Shown: positions 8,521 through 16,714, counted from the first letter of the stretch. The stretch is DNA of 46,582 bases from Candidatus Poribacteria bacterium (GCA_022821065.1 JAJEEK010000088.1:1-46582); one strand, 5' to 3'. Program-made: numbers and translations. The notes: generated from the letters alone by a model not told the origin.

Positions 8521-9366
8521 TCACTCGGTTTCGATTGGGGCGTTCAGGGCGATGTGTGCTGCGTCCTGAATCGCTTCGTGATGTTTCCGTTCTAATTTCT
8601 CGTTGATGATGTGCATTGCGCCTGTCACCCGGACTTGTGCGCTGGCAAGTTTGCATAATTGGGCTGGGTCGTCGCAGTGCTTGAATTGATAGGCGAGTTT
8701 TTTCAGCGTCTCGTTCAATAGTTCGAGTTGGTTGTAAGGGTCAGCATACGGGGTGCGTTGGCGGAGGTGGTTATCCACGTGTGCCTTGCGAACGGCATCG
8801 GCTATTTCTCGGTATCGCTCTGGAAAATACTGGCTTGTCGGGTTCAGGTGCCATGCGCGTTCAAGGAATGCGTTAAAGACGGTAGCGGTATCTAAGACGT
8901 GTGTGAGTGTGCGCCATATTGTCATCACCTGACCGAGTTCTTGGCTATCGGTATCGTAAAGCCCAAAGCAGTGCCGGCATGCGCCTTCTACGGTCTCGGT
9001 GCCGGCGACCAACATCACGATATGCATCTTGATGCGTTCGGAAAAGGAGGCATTTAGGAAGTCTTTGATGTCGTGGATCACGTCATGGGGTTGCAGTGTG
9101 TCAGGCATGCTTTTGAGTGTGTCTGACACTTGACCGCAGGCTCTAAATATCTCTACGTCTGTGAGCGTATCGTTCCAGTTCGGCGTTGCCCATTCCCATC
9201 GCGGATCGGGCTGGGACTCGACCGTGTTGGTATTGTTTGACACGTCTAATCTTAGGGCGTTTTCTTCTCTATCGCTGTTCTCCATGGCATATTTAGAGAC
9301 ATACGCCTGTGTGGTTTTGTCAAACGCTTGTTGTTGACTTTCGTGTTCTGTCATCTGTTCTGTCAT
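8521..9366 (-). CDS. Unknown protein, 281 residues
   Basis: I do not recognise this family. The protein is hydrophilic with no signal peptide or membrane segment. The middle (about 100-200) and end look helical, and a CRHCFGLY segment near residue 130 has two close cysteines that could bind metal, but there is no second pair nearby. It overlaps the end of the upstream 132-residue gene by 47 bp in another frame, so the two are probably translated together. The start ATG 9366 is preceded by AGGAG at a usable distance; a second ATG is at 9354. The tight overlap and charged small partner resemble phage or mobile-element gene pairs, but no phage gene is nearby. Confidence 0.6.
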   Translation of the reverse strand: MTEQMTEHESQQQAFDKTTQAYVSKYAMENSDREENALRLDVSNNTNTVESQPDPRWEWATPNWNDTLTDVEIFRACGQVSDTLKSMPDTLQPHDVIHDIKDFLNASFSERIKMHIVMLVAGTETVEGACRHCFGLYDTDSQELGQVMTIWRTLTHVLDTATVFNAFLERAWHLNPTSQYFPERYREIADAVRKAHVDNHLRQRTPYADPYNQLELLNETLKKLAYQFKHCDDPAQLCKLASAQVRVTGAMHIINEKLERKHHEAIQDAAHIALNAPIETE

Positions 9367-9718
9367 AAGGTGTTTCTCCTGTAAAAACTTTTCCTGCTTT
9401 GGTGAAGAAGTTTGCTCCGTCGGTGCCGGCGAGTTTGTTCGCCTCGGCGCAGAGACGGGTCACGGCTTGCTCGGTCTGTTGCTTTGCCCGTAATTCGTTG
9501 ACTTTCTGTGCGTGTGCTTCCTGTTCGGCTTCTGTTTTTTCGAGTTGCGCCAGGATTTTCAGAATCTGTTTGGAAACGTTTGACATGTTTCCGGGCTGGA
9601 GTCCTGCTATCAAGACTTGCAGCTGCTGTTCGTAGTGTGCGGCGCGTGTGCGTTTCTTCTCGATAACGGCTTCGGCGCGCGATAGAAAGACGCGTTCGGC
9701 TGTTGTGATTTTTGTCAT
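9320..9718 (-). CDS. Unknown coiled-coil protein, 132 residues
   Basis: A small charged protein, not recognised. About residues 10-90 are rich in Glu, Lys, Gln and Ala in a heptad-like pattern and probably form a coiled coil. The C-terminal 30 residues are rich in Thr, Asp and Arg and likely disordered. It lies directly upstream of the 281-residue unknown gene and overlaps it by 47 bp, so the products may act together. A gap of about 230 bp with an AT-rich stretch and a strong palindrome lies upstream. Confidence 0.55.
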   Translation of the reverse strand: MTKITTAERVFLSRAEAVIEKKRTRAAHYEQQLQVLIAGLQPGNMSNVSKQILKILAQLEKTEAEQEAHAQKVNELRAKQQTEQAVTRLCAEANKLAGTDGANFFTKAGKVFTGETPYDRTDDRTRKSTTSV

Positions 9719-9885
9719 AAAGGCACTTTAATTTTTTTTGTACGCAAAAATCTGTGTTGTGTTTTTATCTTTTTGCTTGATTAATATAATTTTAATTAGT
9801 ATGTATATGATAACATATATAGCGTAGGGAGGCAAATTTATTTTTTATTTATAGCAAAGTTCACAATTAATTGGACCTCCAAAGA

Positions 9886-9910
9886 CAGGCGGGGTTACAA
9901 ACCCCGCCTG
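9886..9910. terminator. Perfect 11-bp palindrome (hairpin)
   Basis: CAGGCGGGGTT and AACCCCGCCTG are separated by the loop ACA. No clear T run follows on either strand, so it may be a weak bidirectional terminator or a dispersed palindromic repeat. It sits between the divergent gene pair at 9.7 kb and the toxin-antidote genes. Confidence 0.5.
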
Positions 9911-9948
9911 CATTTGAAAATACCGTGCAAATGTGTTAGACTTAAAAT

Positions 9949-10110
9949 ATGCAAATCATCGCCAGAGAGGTCAGAAACTATATTACATCAGCGGGACGTA
10001 CCCCGCTCCGTCAGTGGTTAACACAACTCCGAGATAAAAAACACGCGCAAATATTCAGAGAGGAATTGCACGTCTACAAGATGGAAACTTCGGTGATTGT
10101 AAAAGGTTAG
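9949..10110 (+). pseudogene. Truncated HigB/Gp49-type toxin
   Basis: A 53-codon frame starts MQIIAREVRNY and contains TPLRQWLTQLRDKKHAQIF, the N-terminal signature of the phage-derived addiction-module killer family (RelE-like mRNA interferases of about 100 residues, typically opening with VREY...PF..WL..LRD). Frame and family similarity stop after about 40 residues. The family's core strands and catalytic C-terminus are missing, and only 11 bp separate its stop from the next gene, so the end has been deleted rather than shifted in frame. It is followed by antidote-like genes, the normal gene order for this family. It is probably inactive, though a residual short peptide could be made. Confidence 0.6.
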
Positions 10111-10121
10111 GGAGAGGGACA

Positions 10122-10319
10122 ATGAACAGGGAAACTATACTTGAGCAGACTATCAGTTTCAGGGATGATCTCTTAAAAGACCTCACAGATACAGAATTCG
10201 CGATGTATTATATTGAGGCAGCCTTAGCGGACTATAAGAAGGATGGCAACACGGCATCGCTCTGGATGGCACTACGTGATGTGGTAGAGGCACAAGGCGG
10301 GAAGGAGGCACACCTATGA
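10122..10319 (+). CDS. Antidote-like protein, short copy
   Basis: 65 residues. The segment FAMYYIEAALADYKKDGNTASLWMALRDVVEAQGG matches the N-terminal half of HigA-like addiction-module antidotes (the ..YL..AL.E.D...F..AL.DV..A.G pattern). The helix-turn-helix that normally follows is absent. A ribosome-binding site GGGAGAGGG precedes ATG 10122. It overlaps the next gene by 4 bp (ATGA). This may be a duplicated, truncated copy of the following gene; it could still bind a toxin, but not DNA through the usual domain. Confidence 0.6.
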   Translation: MNRETILEQTISFRDDLLKDLTDTEFAMYYIEAALADYKKDGNTASLWMALRDVVEAQGGKEAHL

Positions 10320-10711
10320 GAGAAATGGGAAATTGGCGTGAGTATCAAAAGGAGAGGCTTGCTAATGATCAGGAAGCAGCACTTGACTATCTCCAATTAA
10401 CATTGGATGAATACCTTGTTGACGGTGATCTACCTTTCTTTCTGAAGGGACTCCGGACCTTTGTAGAGTCACAGGGTGGCGTTTCTGAACTTTCCAAACA
10501 CACTAACATTGAACCTGAAATTCTCTCGGATGCTCTCTCTAACGAGGATGCTCCGCTGTTAGACATACTCAACACTATACTAAATGCCTTTGAGTGTCAG
10601 TTGCCGGCTCAACATAAGGCAGATGTAAACGTTAGCATCAAAACCGCACTTTTCAGTGCTAATCCTCTTAAACACACAGCAAGTCTGGAAGGCAAGCCGA
10701 AAGATGAGTGA
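10316..10711 (+). CDS. HigA-like antidote with helix-turn-helix
   Basis: 131 residues. The N-terminal half (EAALDYLQLTLDEYLVDGDLPFFLKGLRTFVESQGG) parallels the 65-residue gene just upstream. It is followed by a helix-turn-helix, GGVSELSKHTNIEPEILSDAL, and the segment LLDILNTILNAFECQL typical of HigA-like antidotes of the XRE class. The last 30 residues are an extra tail. Such antidotes neutralise their toxin and repress the operon. Here the toxin gene is truncated, so this is a solitary antidote or one that protects against a related toxin elsewhere. The start ATG overlaps the stop of the previous gene. Confidence 0.68.
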   Translation: MREMGNWREYQKERLANDQEAALDYLQLTLDEYLVDGDLPFFLKGLRTFVESQGGVSELSKHTNIEPEILSDALSNEDAPLLDILNTILNAFECQLPAQHKADVNVSIKTALFSANPLKHTASLEGKPKDE

Positions 10712-10802
10712 TGTCCGTTTGTGTCATCAATTTCCTTTCTTTTCGTTGCGTCCAATTGCAGAACCTCGGAACCACGCATGGACGCAATAGTTATGGACAT
10801 TT

Positions 10803-11411
10803 CTATAGCGGTTTGACTTTAATGTTCTTGCACCAGATCTTCCCGCCGTGGTCTTGGATGCCGATGTGGCCGCCTCGTGGAAAATCCTTGAGTGCGATAC
10901 CGAACTTGTTCCTGCTGCCATCCGGGTTTTTGTGCGGTGTATCCCATTCATCGAGATCGGCGCGGACGATTTCTTCGTCATTGAGCGTCACGGCAACGAT
11001 GCTACCGTCGCATGTGATGACCATCGTATTCCATTCACCTGCTGGTTTACACGTATTCCGGGTCGGTCCCAGAGCATCGTAAAGTGCCCCGCAGTCGTGG
11101 TTCGTCGTCGGTGCTTTGCCGTGTGTGTCTAAGATCTGGATTTCAAGACCGCTCTGAACAGGGTTATCCAGATCTGCCCATCGGATGAAAATCCCGCTGT
11201 TGACTTTCGGTTCGGACTTGTAATCGAGTGATAGGACAAAGTTATCGTACTGATCTTCAGTATAGAGATACTTGCCACCTTGAACGGTGCAGAGGATACT
11301 GCCATCGTCAATGACCCATCCCTCATCTTTTCCGGTGGATCCCCAACCGTTGAGGGTCTCACCATCAAACAGGGATATCCATCCTTCATTTTTCTCTTTT
11401 TCTGTTAACAT
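10803..11411 (-). CDS. DUF1080 (3-keto-disaccharide hydrolase fold) protein
   Basis: A 202-residue single-domain protein of the DUF1080 family, a beta-jelly-roll related to LamG/glucanase folds; characterised members cleave 3-keto-glycosides. Recognisable elements are GWISLFDGETLNGWG at the start, DNFVLSLDYKSEPKVNSGIFIRW in the middle, GLEIQILD, and the end GHIGIQDHGGKIWCKNIKVKPL. I chose ATG 11411 because GGAGAAACT directly precedes it; upstream extension to 11483 shows no family similarity. It has no signal peptide from this start, so it is probably cytoplasmic. Such genes are numerous in Poribacteria- and Planctomycetes-like genomes that use host or algal glycans. Confidence 0.88.
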   Translation of the reverse strand: MLTEKEKNEGWISLFDGETLNGWGSTGKDEGWVIDDGSILCTVQGGKYLYTEDQYDNFVLSLDYKSEPKVNSGIFIRWADLDNPVQSGLEIQILDTHGKAPTTNHDCGALYDALGPTRNTCKPAGEWNTMVITCDGSIVAVTLNDEEIVRADLDEWDTPHKNPDGSRNKFGIALKDFPRGGHIGIQDHGGKIWCKNIKVKPL

Positions 11412-11512
11412 AGTTTCTCCTTTTATGTAAACGTGAGTTCTGTATTTGTAGCGCAACCTATTGGTTTGCGCTTTGTCAGACACAATGTGTTTTCTACAAC
11501 TTATTTATGGAA

Positions 11513-11636
11513 CAGGATTTACGCAATTTTGACTACAATCGGTTCTATTCGCTGAGATTTTTCGGAAAACACAGCGTTTTTGTACCACAGGCTAACGGTC
11601 TCCTATGGTACAGAAGAGCAGCATGCGTAAGTCCTA
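11513..11636 (+). mobile_element. Element A, copy e
   Basis: Complete copy of about 124 bp with ends AGGATTTACGCA and TGCGTAAGTCCT. The flanking 5-mers do not match (TGGAA and TTTAT), and the hairpin is partly broken, so this looks like an older copy. Confidence 0.8.
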
Positions 11637-11743
11637 TTTATCAGACTTACGTTAATGCAACTAATTTGTAGCTTAGATCGACTAATTGCTTTGCAGTGTC
11701 CATACTTTTGGCATTTGGATTTGGAGGTGATGAATCCCGCGAC

Positions 11744-12853
11744 TTAACGTAAACTCTCCAAAAATAGTCTTCCAACATCAACGTTATATTCATAATCTGC
11801 TGCTTCCCAAGGGCTGTTATAGCCAATGATTGGCACGTAACTTTCGTGCCGCGAGCCGTGTGAACGCACATTTGTCGTTTCCACTGCGGTTTCCAGTTCT
11901 CCGAAGACAGTCGTTTCATCTGCTAATACGAAAATATCTCCGATCCGTTCAGGGTGGAGTCGAAAGGTCCGTGCTGCATCTTCTGCAGCGTATACCTCTT
12001 CAATGCCGGATGTGTTTAGCAGCAGCTGAATTGCTTCCGATATATCCGCTCCGTTCTTGAGGAACACATAAGCAGCACCGCCTAAGTTGCCGTGGTGAGC
12101 GACGTACCGATCCTTGATAATCGGGATCGAACTGGCGGGGATACCACATTCTGTCAGTACACGTCCCGGATCAATTGCGGTGGTCTTCGCTAACATCCCG
12201 TGGTCTGCCGTGATATAGATTTCGCGTTCCGGATCCTCATCAACGATGTCCCCGATGATTGCATCAAGTGTGGCGAGATGCTGTTGGGAGTGTTCGGCAT
12301 CCGGTGCGTACTTGTGCTGAACCCAATCTGTTGTGGAACAGTAGACGAGTTCGGGGTCATCCCGACGCAACGTCTCTCGGACCGCTCGGAGCAACCACCA
12401 ATTAATCTCCGCTGAATAAATCGGTTCAACCGGTCCCACCATCTGAATATATTCATCGGGTGGATCCTCAGCTGCGACCGCGATGTCGGTGCCTGCTGCT
12501 AACATCCGTAACAACTTTTTCTTTGTCACGAATAGTGCGGTTTTGTCTGCGAATTTAGATGTTTTTGCTGTTTCAAAAAGCGTCGGTGCGAGAAGGAAAC
12601 GGTCGTCCTCAATAAATTCCCCTTTACCCGTCGTTCTGTCTACATGGTAATTCGTCGTGATGCCGTGCGTTTCAGGAAATGTTCCGGTGGCGATGCTCAG
12701 ATTATTGACATTTGTAACGGACGGGATAACGGCGTTGGCATGCCGATAAAATCCCGCTTCTGCCAAATTTTGAAGGTTTGGGAGGTCGCTGGCTGCGAGG
12801 TAGTCGTGGCTACCCGCATCGATACAGAGGATGAGAATTTTTCGTTTTTTCAC
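11744..12853 (-). CDS. Alkaline-phosphatase-fold hydrolase, phosphonoacetate hydrolase-like
   Basis: 369 residues of the type I phosphodiesterase/nucleotide pyrophosphatase group. The opening KILILCIDAGSHDY holds a metal-binding Asp. The nucleophile region PSVTNVNNLSIATGTFPETHG (Thr47) closely resembles phosphonoacetate hydrolase, which cleaves phosphonoacetate to acetate and phosphate. Metal ligands follow in STTDWVQHK, ITADHGM and NVRSHGSRHE. The start is GTG 12853 with a weak ribosome-binding site. It could instead cleave another phosphonate or a phosphodiester; no phosphonate transport or phn genes lie beside it. The assignment to the superfamily is firm, the substrate tentative. Confidence 0.8.
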   Translation of the reverse strand: MKKRKILILCIDAGSHDYLAASDLPNLQNLAEAGFYRHANAVIPSVTNVNNLSIATGTFPETHGITTNYHVDRTTGKGEFIEDDRFLLAPTLFETAKTSKFADKTALFVTKKKLLRMLAAGTDIAVAAEDPPDEYIQMVGPVEPIYSAEINWWLLRAVRETLRRDDPELVYCSTTDWVQHKYAPDAEHSQQHLATLDAIIGDIVDEDPEREIYITADHGMLAKTTAIDPGRVLTECGIPASSIPIIKDRYVAHHGNLGGAAYVFLKNGADISEAIQLLLNTSGIEEVYAAEDAARTFRLHPERIGDIFVLADETTVFGELETAVETTNVRSHGSRHESYVPIIGYNSPWEAADYEYNVDVGRLFLESLR

Positions 12854-12973
12854 GCTTTATGTAATGCCCCACTGTCTGATACTTTAAACTCGAAATACGA
12901 CTGACCTACTCAGAAAATTGTAGCAGCTATCTATGTAAATTGCAAACTTTTTACTGGATATCAATGTTTTAGA

Positions 12974-13002
12974 TTGTTATTGTGGTAGAAACCTGCTATA
13001 AT
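12974..13002 (+). promoter_or_regulatory. Predicted sigma-70 promoter (HEAT/TPR gene)
   Basis: TTGTTA (12974-12979) and TATAAT (12997-13002) with 17-bp spacing, 42 bp before the ATG at 13045. Confidence 0.6.
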
Positions 13003-13044
13003 TACTGTAAGTAATAGGAATCAGCCAAATAGCGAGGTCCGATT

Positions 13045-13698
13045 ATGTATAGGCGAAATGGAGCTGCCGAATTAGCGAAACTGATGTTCAAGAATTCGGG
13101 AGACGATGAAAAATTGAAGCAGCTTTTGATGGATAACTACTCAGAAGACAGTTTGGAAACCTATCTTCATAGCAAAGACCCGTTACTCGGACGCGCCGCG
13201 GGCTTTGCCCTTCGGCTCATCGGCACGTCAAAAGTGATTCCTGCGTTGGTGGAGGCACTGAAAAACAAAGATCGCGGTATACGCTACAATGCTGAGTACG
13301 CGCTGTGGTCAATCTGGTCGCACTCCGGGGACAATTCTGTTGACGCAATGCTTGAAAATGGGAAGAATTTACTCAAGAACGAGGCATACCAAGAAGCCGT
13401 CGAACAATTCGCGGCGGTCATTGCAGCGGCTCCGAACTTCGCTGAAGGCTATAACCAACGCGCGATCGCATACTTTATGCTCGAGGAATGGAGTAAAGTA
13501 GTTCGTGATTGTAAGCAGACGATCTCGCTGAATCCGGATCACTTCGGGGCATTCGCGGGAATGGGACATGCCTATGTCAGACTCGGTAAAATCGACGATG
13601 CAATTGAGGCGTACAAGCAGGCGTTGACTATTAACCCAAGCCTTATCGCTATCGCTGAAGCGATTTTGCGGCTGCGCGACCGAATGGAAGAGGAATAA
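13045..13698 (+). CDS. HEAT-repeat plus TPR protein
   Basis: 217 residues. The first half (about 40-100) contains a HEAT/PBS-lyase-like unit, LLGRAAGFALRLIGTSKVIPALVEALKNKDRGIRYNAEYALWSI. The second half (about 108-210) contains three tetratricopeptide units, with patterns such as AEGYNQRAIAYFMLEEW, AFAGMGHAYVRLGKIDDAIEAYKQAL and NPSLIAIAEA. Such proteins are scaffolds for protein-protein contacts; no catalytic motif is visible. It is cytoplasmic, with no signal peptide. GAGG precedes the ATG. Element A copy f follows directly after the stop. Confidence 0.82.
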   Translation: MYRRNGAAELAKLMFKNSGDDEKLKQLLMDNYSEDSLETYLHSKDPLLGRAAGFALRLIGTSKVIPALVEALKNKDRGIRYNAEYALWSIWSHSGDNSVDAMLENGKNLLKNEAYQEAVEQFAAVIAAAPNFAEGYNQRAIAYFMLEEWSKVVRDCKQTISLNPDHFGAFAGMGHAYVRLGKIDDAIEAYKQALTINPSLIAIAEAILRLRDRMEEE

Positions 13699-13710
13699 AG
13701 CAGTCTCTTA

Positions 13711-13831
13711 TAGGACTTACGCAATTTTGACTGTAGACTGTTCTGTTAGAAGAAAGTTTTCTGGAAATACAGCGTTTTTGCGTCACAAACTAACAGTTTG
13801 TGGTACAAAAGAGCATCATGCGTAAGTCCTA
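13711..13831 (+). mobile_element. Element A, copy f, at the start of a membrane-protein gene
   Basis: Complete 121-bp copy with perfect target duplications TCTTA (13706-13710 and 13832-13836). Hairpin CACAAACT-aac-AGTTTGTG. The right terminal repeat contains ATGCGTAAGTCC, whose ATG (13818) is in frame with the next gene. Confidence 0.88.
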
Positions 13832-14630
13832 TCTTAATAGAATTATGCGTAACCGAAACCATATCCTAAAAATGTTTTTGACTTGCGTGATTGCGAGTTT
13901 TCTGTTGCGGATAGCCTATCGGTTATTGCGGCATTTGGGACTCGGTTCACCGGCGGAATGTTATTTTATGGCGCAAGTTTGTGTTGTACTTCTGACAGCG
14001 ACGTATCTTGCCGCCTATACTGTTCATACTGGTTTTTTTCGTGTGCGTTTTAACGCGTCAACCGCGACTTCCACTGCACACTTGCTTGCACTCAGCCCCA
14101 TCTCTACCGGAGGCTGGTTATTACGGCAGCTTGCGTTGGGTCAAATCCCTATGCTGTGTTGGGTGTTTTTATCAACTGGGGGTGCGCTGTTTATTACCGA
14201 TCTCCAATTCACAGCAGCGTTAGAGATACTCGCTATCTTAGGGATTTACAGTCTGGCAGCGGGAGCCGTTGGCATGTTGTGCGCACAAGTTTTCCGGGAT
14301 ACCCTCTTCGGGACAGAATGTGCGACGCTCTTATGGTGTATTTTGATGGGTGGTGCGCTTCTACTCAACTCATTACAACGCTATGTAGACGATCCGCAGC
14401 CCTTCATTCCGCTGGTCTTGCACCTCAACCCGTTAATTGCTGTGCAAGGTATCTTTGAAGGATTGGACATTTTTAGAAACCCTGTGCTTTATGAACTCAC
14501 TCCGGTTACCTCGTATGATTATAGGTATCCAAACCCGTGGTACCTTATCGGGGTATGGCAGTTAGTGATCGGTGGATGCTGTTTTTTAGGGACTTGGTGG
14601 ATGTGTAGGCCTCGTAGTTACGACCAATAA
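13818..14630 (+). CDS. Multi-pass membrane protein, ABC-2 permease-like
   Basis: A hydrophobic protein of about 270 residues with roughly six membrane segments: near 15-35, 45-65, 95-125, 130-155, 165-185 and 240-260. The layout and the acceptance of short polar loops resemble ABC-2 type permeases or ccmB-like transport subunits, but no ATPase gene is adjacent and I do not recognise the family. Two starts are plausible: ATG 13818, which lies inside element A copy f and adds MRKSYLNRI, or ATG 13845, which probably was the start before the insertion. Neither has a strong ribosome-binding site. Confidence 0.65.
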   Translation: MRKSYLNRIMRNRNHILKMFLTCVIASFLLRIAYRLLRHLGLGSPAECYFMAQVCVVLLTATYLAAYTVHTGFFRVRFNASTATSTAHLLALSPISTGGWLLRQLALGQIPMLCWVFLSTGGALFITDLQFTAALEILAILGIYSLAAGAVGMLCAQVFRDTLFGTECATLLWCILMGGALLLNSLQRYVDDPQPFIPLVLHLNPLIAVQGIFEGLDIFRNPVLYELTPVTSYDYRYPNPWYLIGVWQLVIGGCCFLGTWWMCRPRSYDQ

Positions 14631-14641
14631 AGACATACAGA

Positions 14642-14897
14642 GAGGACTTCCGCAATTTTGAGTGTAGGCGGTTCTGTCATAAGAAAGTTTTCGGAAAACA
14701 CAGTGTTTTGGCAGCACAAACTAAATGAAGTTTAAGAATTTAATTCAGTAATTTTTAGGGAAGTCCGGCGCAGTTAGAAACAGAAGAAACACCCCAGTAA
14801 AAACCCTACCAGGCCTGGGGAAGATATAGAATTACCGAAATATTTATTTAATCTTCATACAGTTTGTGGTACAAAAGCGCATCATACGTAAGTCCTA
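14642..14897 (+). mobile_element. Element A, copy g, interrupted by element B
   Basis: The left half runs to 14724 and the right half resumes at 14859; element B fills the hairpin loop. Outer target duplications ACAGA (14637-14641 and 14898-14902) are perfect, so A inserted first and B later. Confidence 0.88.
14725..14858 (+). mobile_element. Element B, copy 3 (134 bp), nested in element A copy g
   Basis: Full-length copy, ends ATGAAG and CTTCAT. It splits the element A stem CACAAACT / AGTTTGTG exactly in its three-base loop: the loop aac has become aa-[element]-ac, as if its middle base were duplicated. It is nearly identical to the copy at the window start, including its insertion site. 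Confidence 0.85.
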
Positions 14898-14902
14898 ACA
14901 GA

Positions 14903-14994
14903 GAGGATTAAGATGAAAGTTTTCGGAAAACACAGTGTTTTGGCAGCACAAACTAACAGTTTGTGGTACAAAAGAGCGGCATACGTAAATCCTA
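14903..14994 (+). mobile_element. Element A, copy h, internally deleted
   Basis: A shortened copy of about 92 bp: the left end AGGATTA is joined directly to AGATGAAAG, losing about 30 bp. The hairpin CACAAACT-aac-AGTTTGTG and a drifted right end (TACGTAAATCCT) remain. It follows copy g within a few bases and precedes glmM. Confidence 0.8.
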
Positions 14995-15017
14995 TAGGGA
15001 CATACAGAGAGGATTAA

Positions 15018-16418
15018 ATGGGCAAACCGGAAAAACCGATTATCAGTGTTTCAGGCGTTCGTGGCGAGATTGGCATTTCGCTTGATGTTAGAGTCATCAC
15101 ACAATTCGCGATGGCATTCGGGACCTTTGTAGGGGGTAGAACAGTCGTCATCGGTATGGATTCTCGCACCTCAAGCTCAACGGTTCGACATGCGGTACTC
15201 GCAGGTCTTTTCGCGACGGGTTGTCACGTCATCGATGTCGGTCTCTGTCCGACACCGACGATTTTGTTAACGGCAAAGTCGCTCCACGCACACGGAAGCA
15301 TTACGATCACAGCCAGCCATAACCCTGTCGAATGGAACGGGATCGAATTTGCCGCCGCATCCGGGAATCTCTTGACACAAGCAGAACGTGATGAATTGAT
15401 GCGAATCTACGAAACCGAGGCTTTCGCCCTCGCGCCGTGGAACGAACAAGGGAAGCTTGAAATCTACGAAGATGCAGCGACACATCACCTTGATCAAATT
15501 CTAAGTTCCTCGTGGTTTGAACCTGACACGGTTCGAGAAGCGAATCTGAAAATCGTTATTGATGCCGGTAACGGTGCCGGAAGCGTTATAAGCCCATCTC
15601 TTTTACGGGAACTCGGATGCCGAGTTGTTGAACTCAATTGCGTTGCAGATGGACACTTCCGCCGTGCTGCTGAACCGACCCCTGAGGCATTAGGTGAACT
15701 TTGTGAGACTGTACGGGCATCTGGAGCAGATATCGGTTTTGCGCACGATGGCGACGCGGATCGGCTTGTGGTCGTCACAGAACAGGGTATCCCGTTAAGT
15801 GGTGAATGGACGCTTGCCTTTGTTGTCGATTTTATGCTCAGTAAAACGAAAGGCGACATCGTCGCAACGGTATCAACCAGTAGAATGTTAGACGATATTG
15901 CTGCGAATCACGGTGTTAGGCTCCATCGCACAAAAGTAGGTGTTGGTTGGGTGGTTGAGAAGATGCGGGAAGCGGGTGCTATCATTGGCGGTGAAGGGAC
16001 TGGCGGCGTTATCTACCCGAATGTGCACTACACGACAGACGGTATCGCCTCTCTCGCAGCGATTACACAATACTTGGCTGAATCCGGTGGCACTGTAACG
16101 CAGCTTGTGGAAAACATGCCGCACTATGAGATGTGTCGGAAGAAGCTGGAAATCCCGTCCCAAGAGGTTGCGACGCGGCTTGTCAAGCTGGCTTTAAATC
16201 TTTATAAAGAGATGTCTGGTGCTGAATCGGAGCCATCGCTTGAACTAACGGATGGGATTAAACGCGTCTGGCGCGATCGGTGGGTGAACATCCGAAAATC
16301 CGGGACAGAGCCTGTGATTCGCGTCTTTAGCGAGGCACCGACTGCCGAAGCGGCGGCGCAATTGTGTGAGGAAACACTTGAAACTTTGACAGACTTAATG
16401 AAACAGATTCAGTATTAA
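15018..16418 (+). CDS. glmM: Phosphoglucosamine mutase GlmM-type
   Basis: Converts glucosamine-6-phosphate to glucosamine-1-phosphate for UDP-GlcNAc and peptidoglycan synthesis. 466 residues of the alpha-D-phosphohexomutase family: the active-site loop TASHNP (phosphoserine Ser100), the metal loop DGDADR near 240, the sugar-binding GGEGTGG region near 330, and the phosphate-binding RKSGTEPVIRV near the end. The start ATG 15018 follows AGAGAGGA. The length and TASHNP-VEWNG style suit GlmM, but a phosphomannomutase/phosphoglucomutase role cannot be excluded. yvcK, a regulator of cell-wall precursor flow that binds UDP-GlcNAc in other bacteria, is next downstream. Confidence 0.85.
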   Translation: MGKPEKPIISVSGVRGEIGISLDVRVITQFAMAFGTFVGGRTVVIGMDSRTSSSTVRHAVLAGLFATGCHVIDVGLCPTPTILLTAKSLHAHGSITITASHNPVEWNGIEFAAASGNLLTQAERDELMRIYETEAFALAPWNEQGKLEIYEDAATHHLDQILSSSWFEPDTVREANLKIVIDAGNGAGSVISPSLLRELGCRVVELNCVADGHFRRAAEPTPEALGELCETVRASGADIGFAHDGDADRLVVVTEQGIPLSGEWTLAFVVDFMLSKTKGDIVATVSTSRMLDDIAANHGVRLHRTKVGVGWVVEKMREAGAIIGGEGTGGVIYPNVHYTTDGIASLAAITQYLAESGGTVTQLVENMPHYEMCRKKLEIPSQEVATRLVKLALNLYKEMSGAESEPSLELTDGIKRVWRDRWVNIRKSGTEPVIRVFSEAPTAEAAAQLCEETLETLTDLMKQIQY

Positions 16419-16714
16419 TTGCGTTATCTACTATGTTGCGTTGTCCAGCCTTTTTTCTTTTAACTTTGGGCACCGTTTCTTTTTCTGAGACTTCGGTTTT
16501 AGTTGATTTCCGTTGCCGTTAGTGTTGTTTCACGTCAAAAATGGCAGGTTATATTGACTGAAGATGTTGGGTTTCACTGCGTTCAACCCAACCTACAATC
16601 CGTTAAAAGAAGCATGACGGAACAGTAGTGTATCACCTGAAATTAGCCAGAAACCATCGTGAAACGAAGTGGAACGATGAGCAGAGTCAGTAGTTTAAAA
16701 AATTTGGAGAAATT
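16419..16714. other. Intergenic region with GGGTT hairpin repeat
   Basis: I see no gene. At 16566-16596 a hairpin (TTGGGTT with AACCCAA) ends in CAACCCAACCTAC, the same end sequence as element E at 35371-35600, so it is probably a solo end or remnant. Pyrimidine-rich sequence follows glmM at about 16450-16490. Confidence 0.5.

Noticed and set aside
9886..9910. Classical rho-independent terminator
   Set aside because: The stem is strong, but no T run follows on either strand, so I list it only as a hairpin of uncertain role.
10387..10800. Minus-strand frames opposite the antidote gene
   Set aside because: They are shadows; the plus-strand gene has a ribosome-binding region, overlap with its neighbour and a helix-turn-helix.
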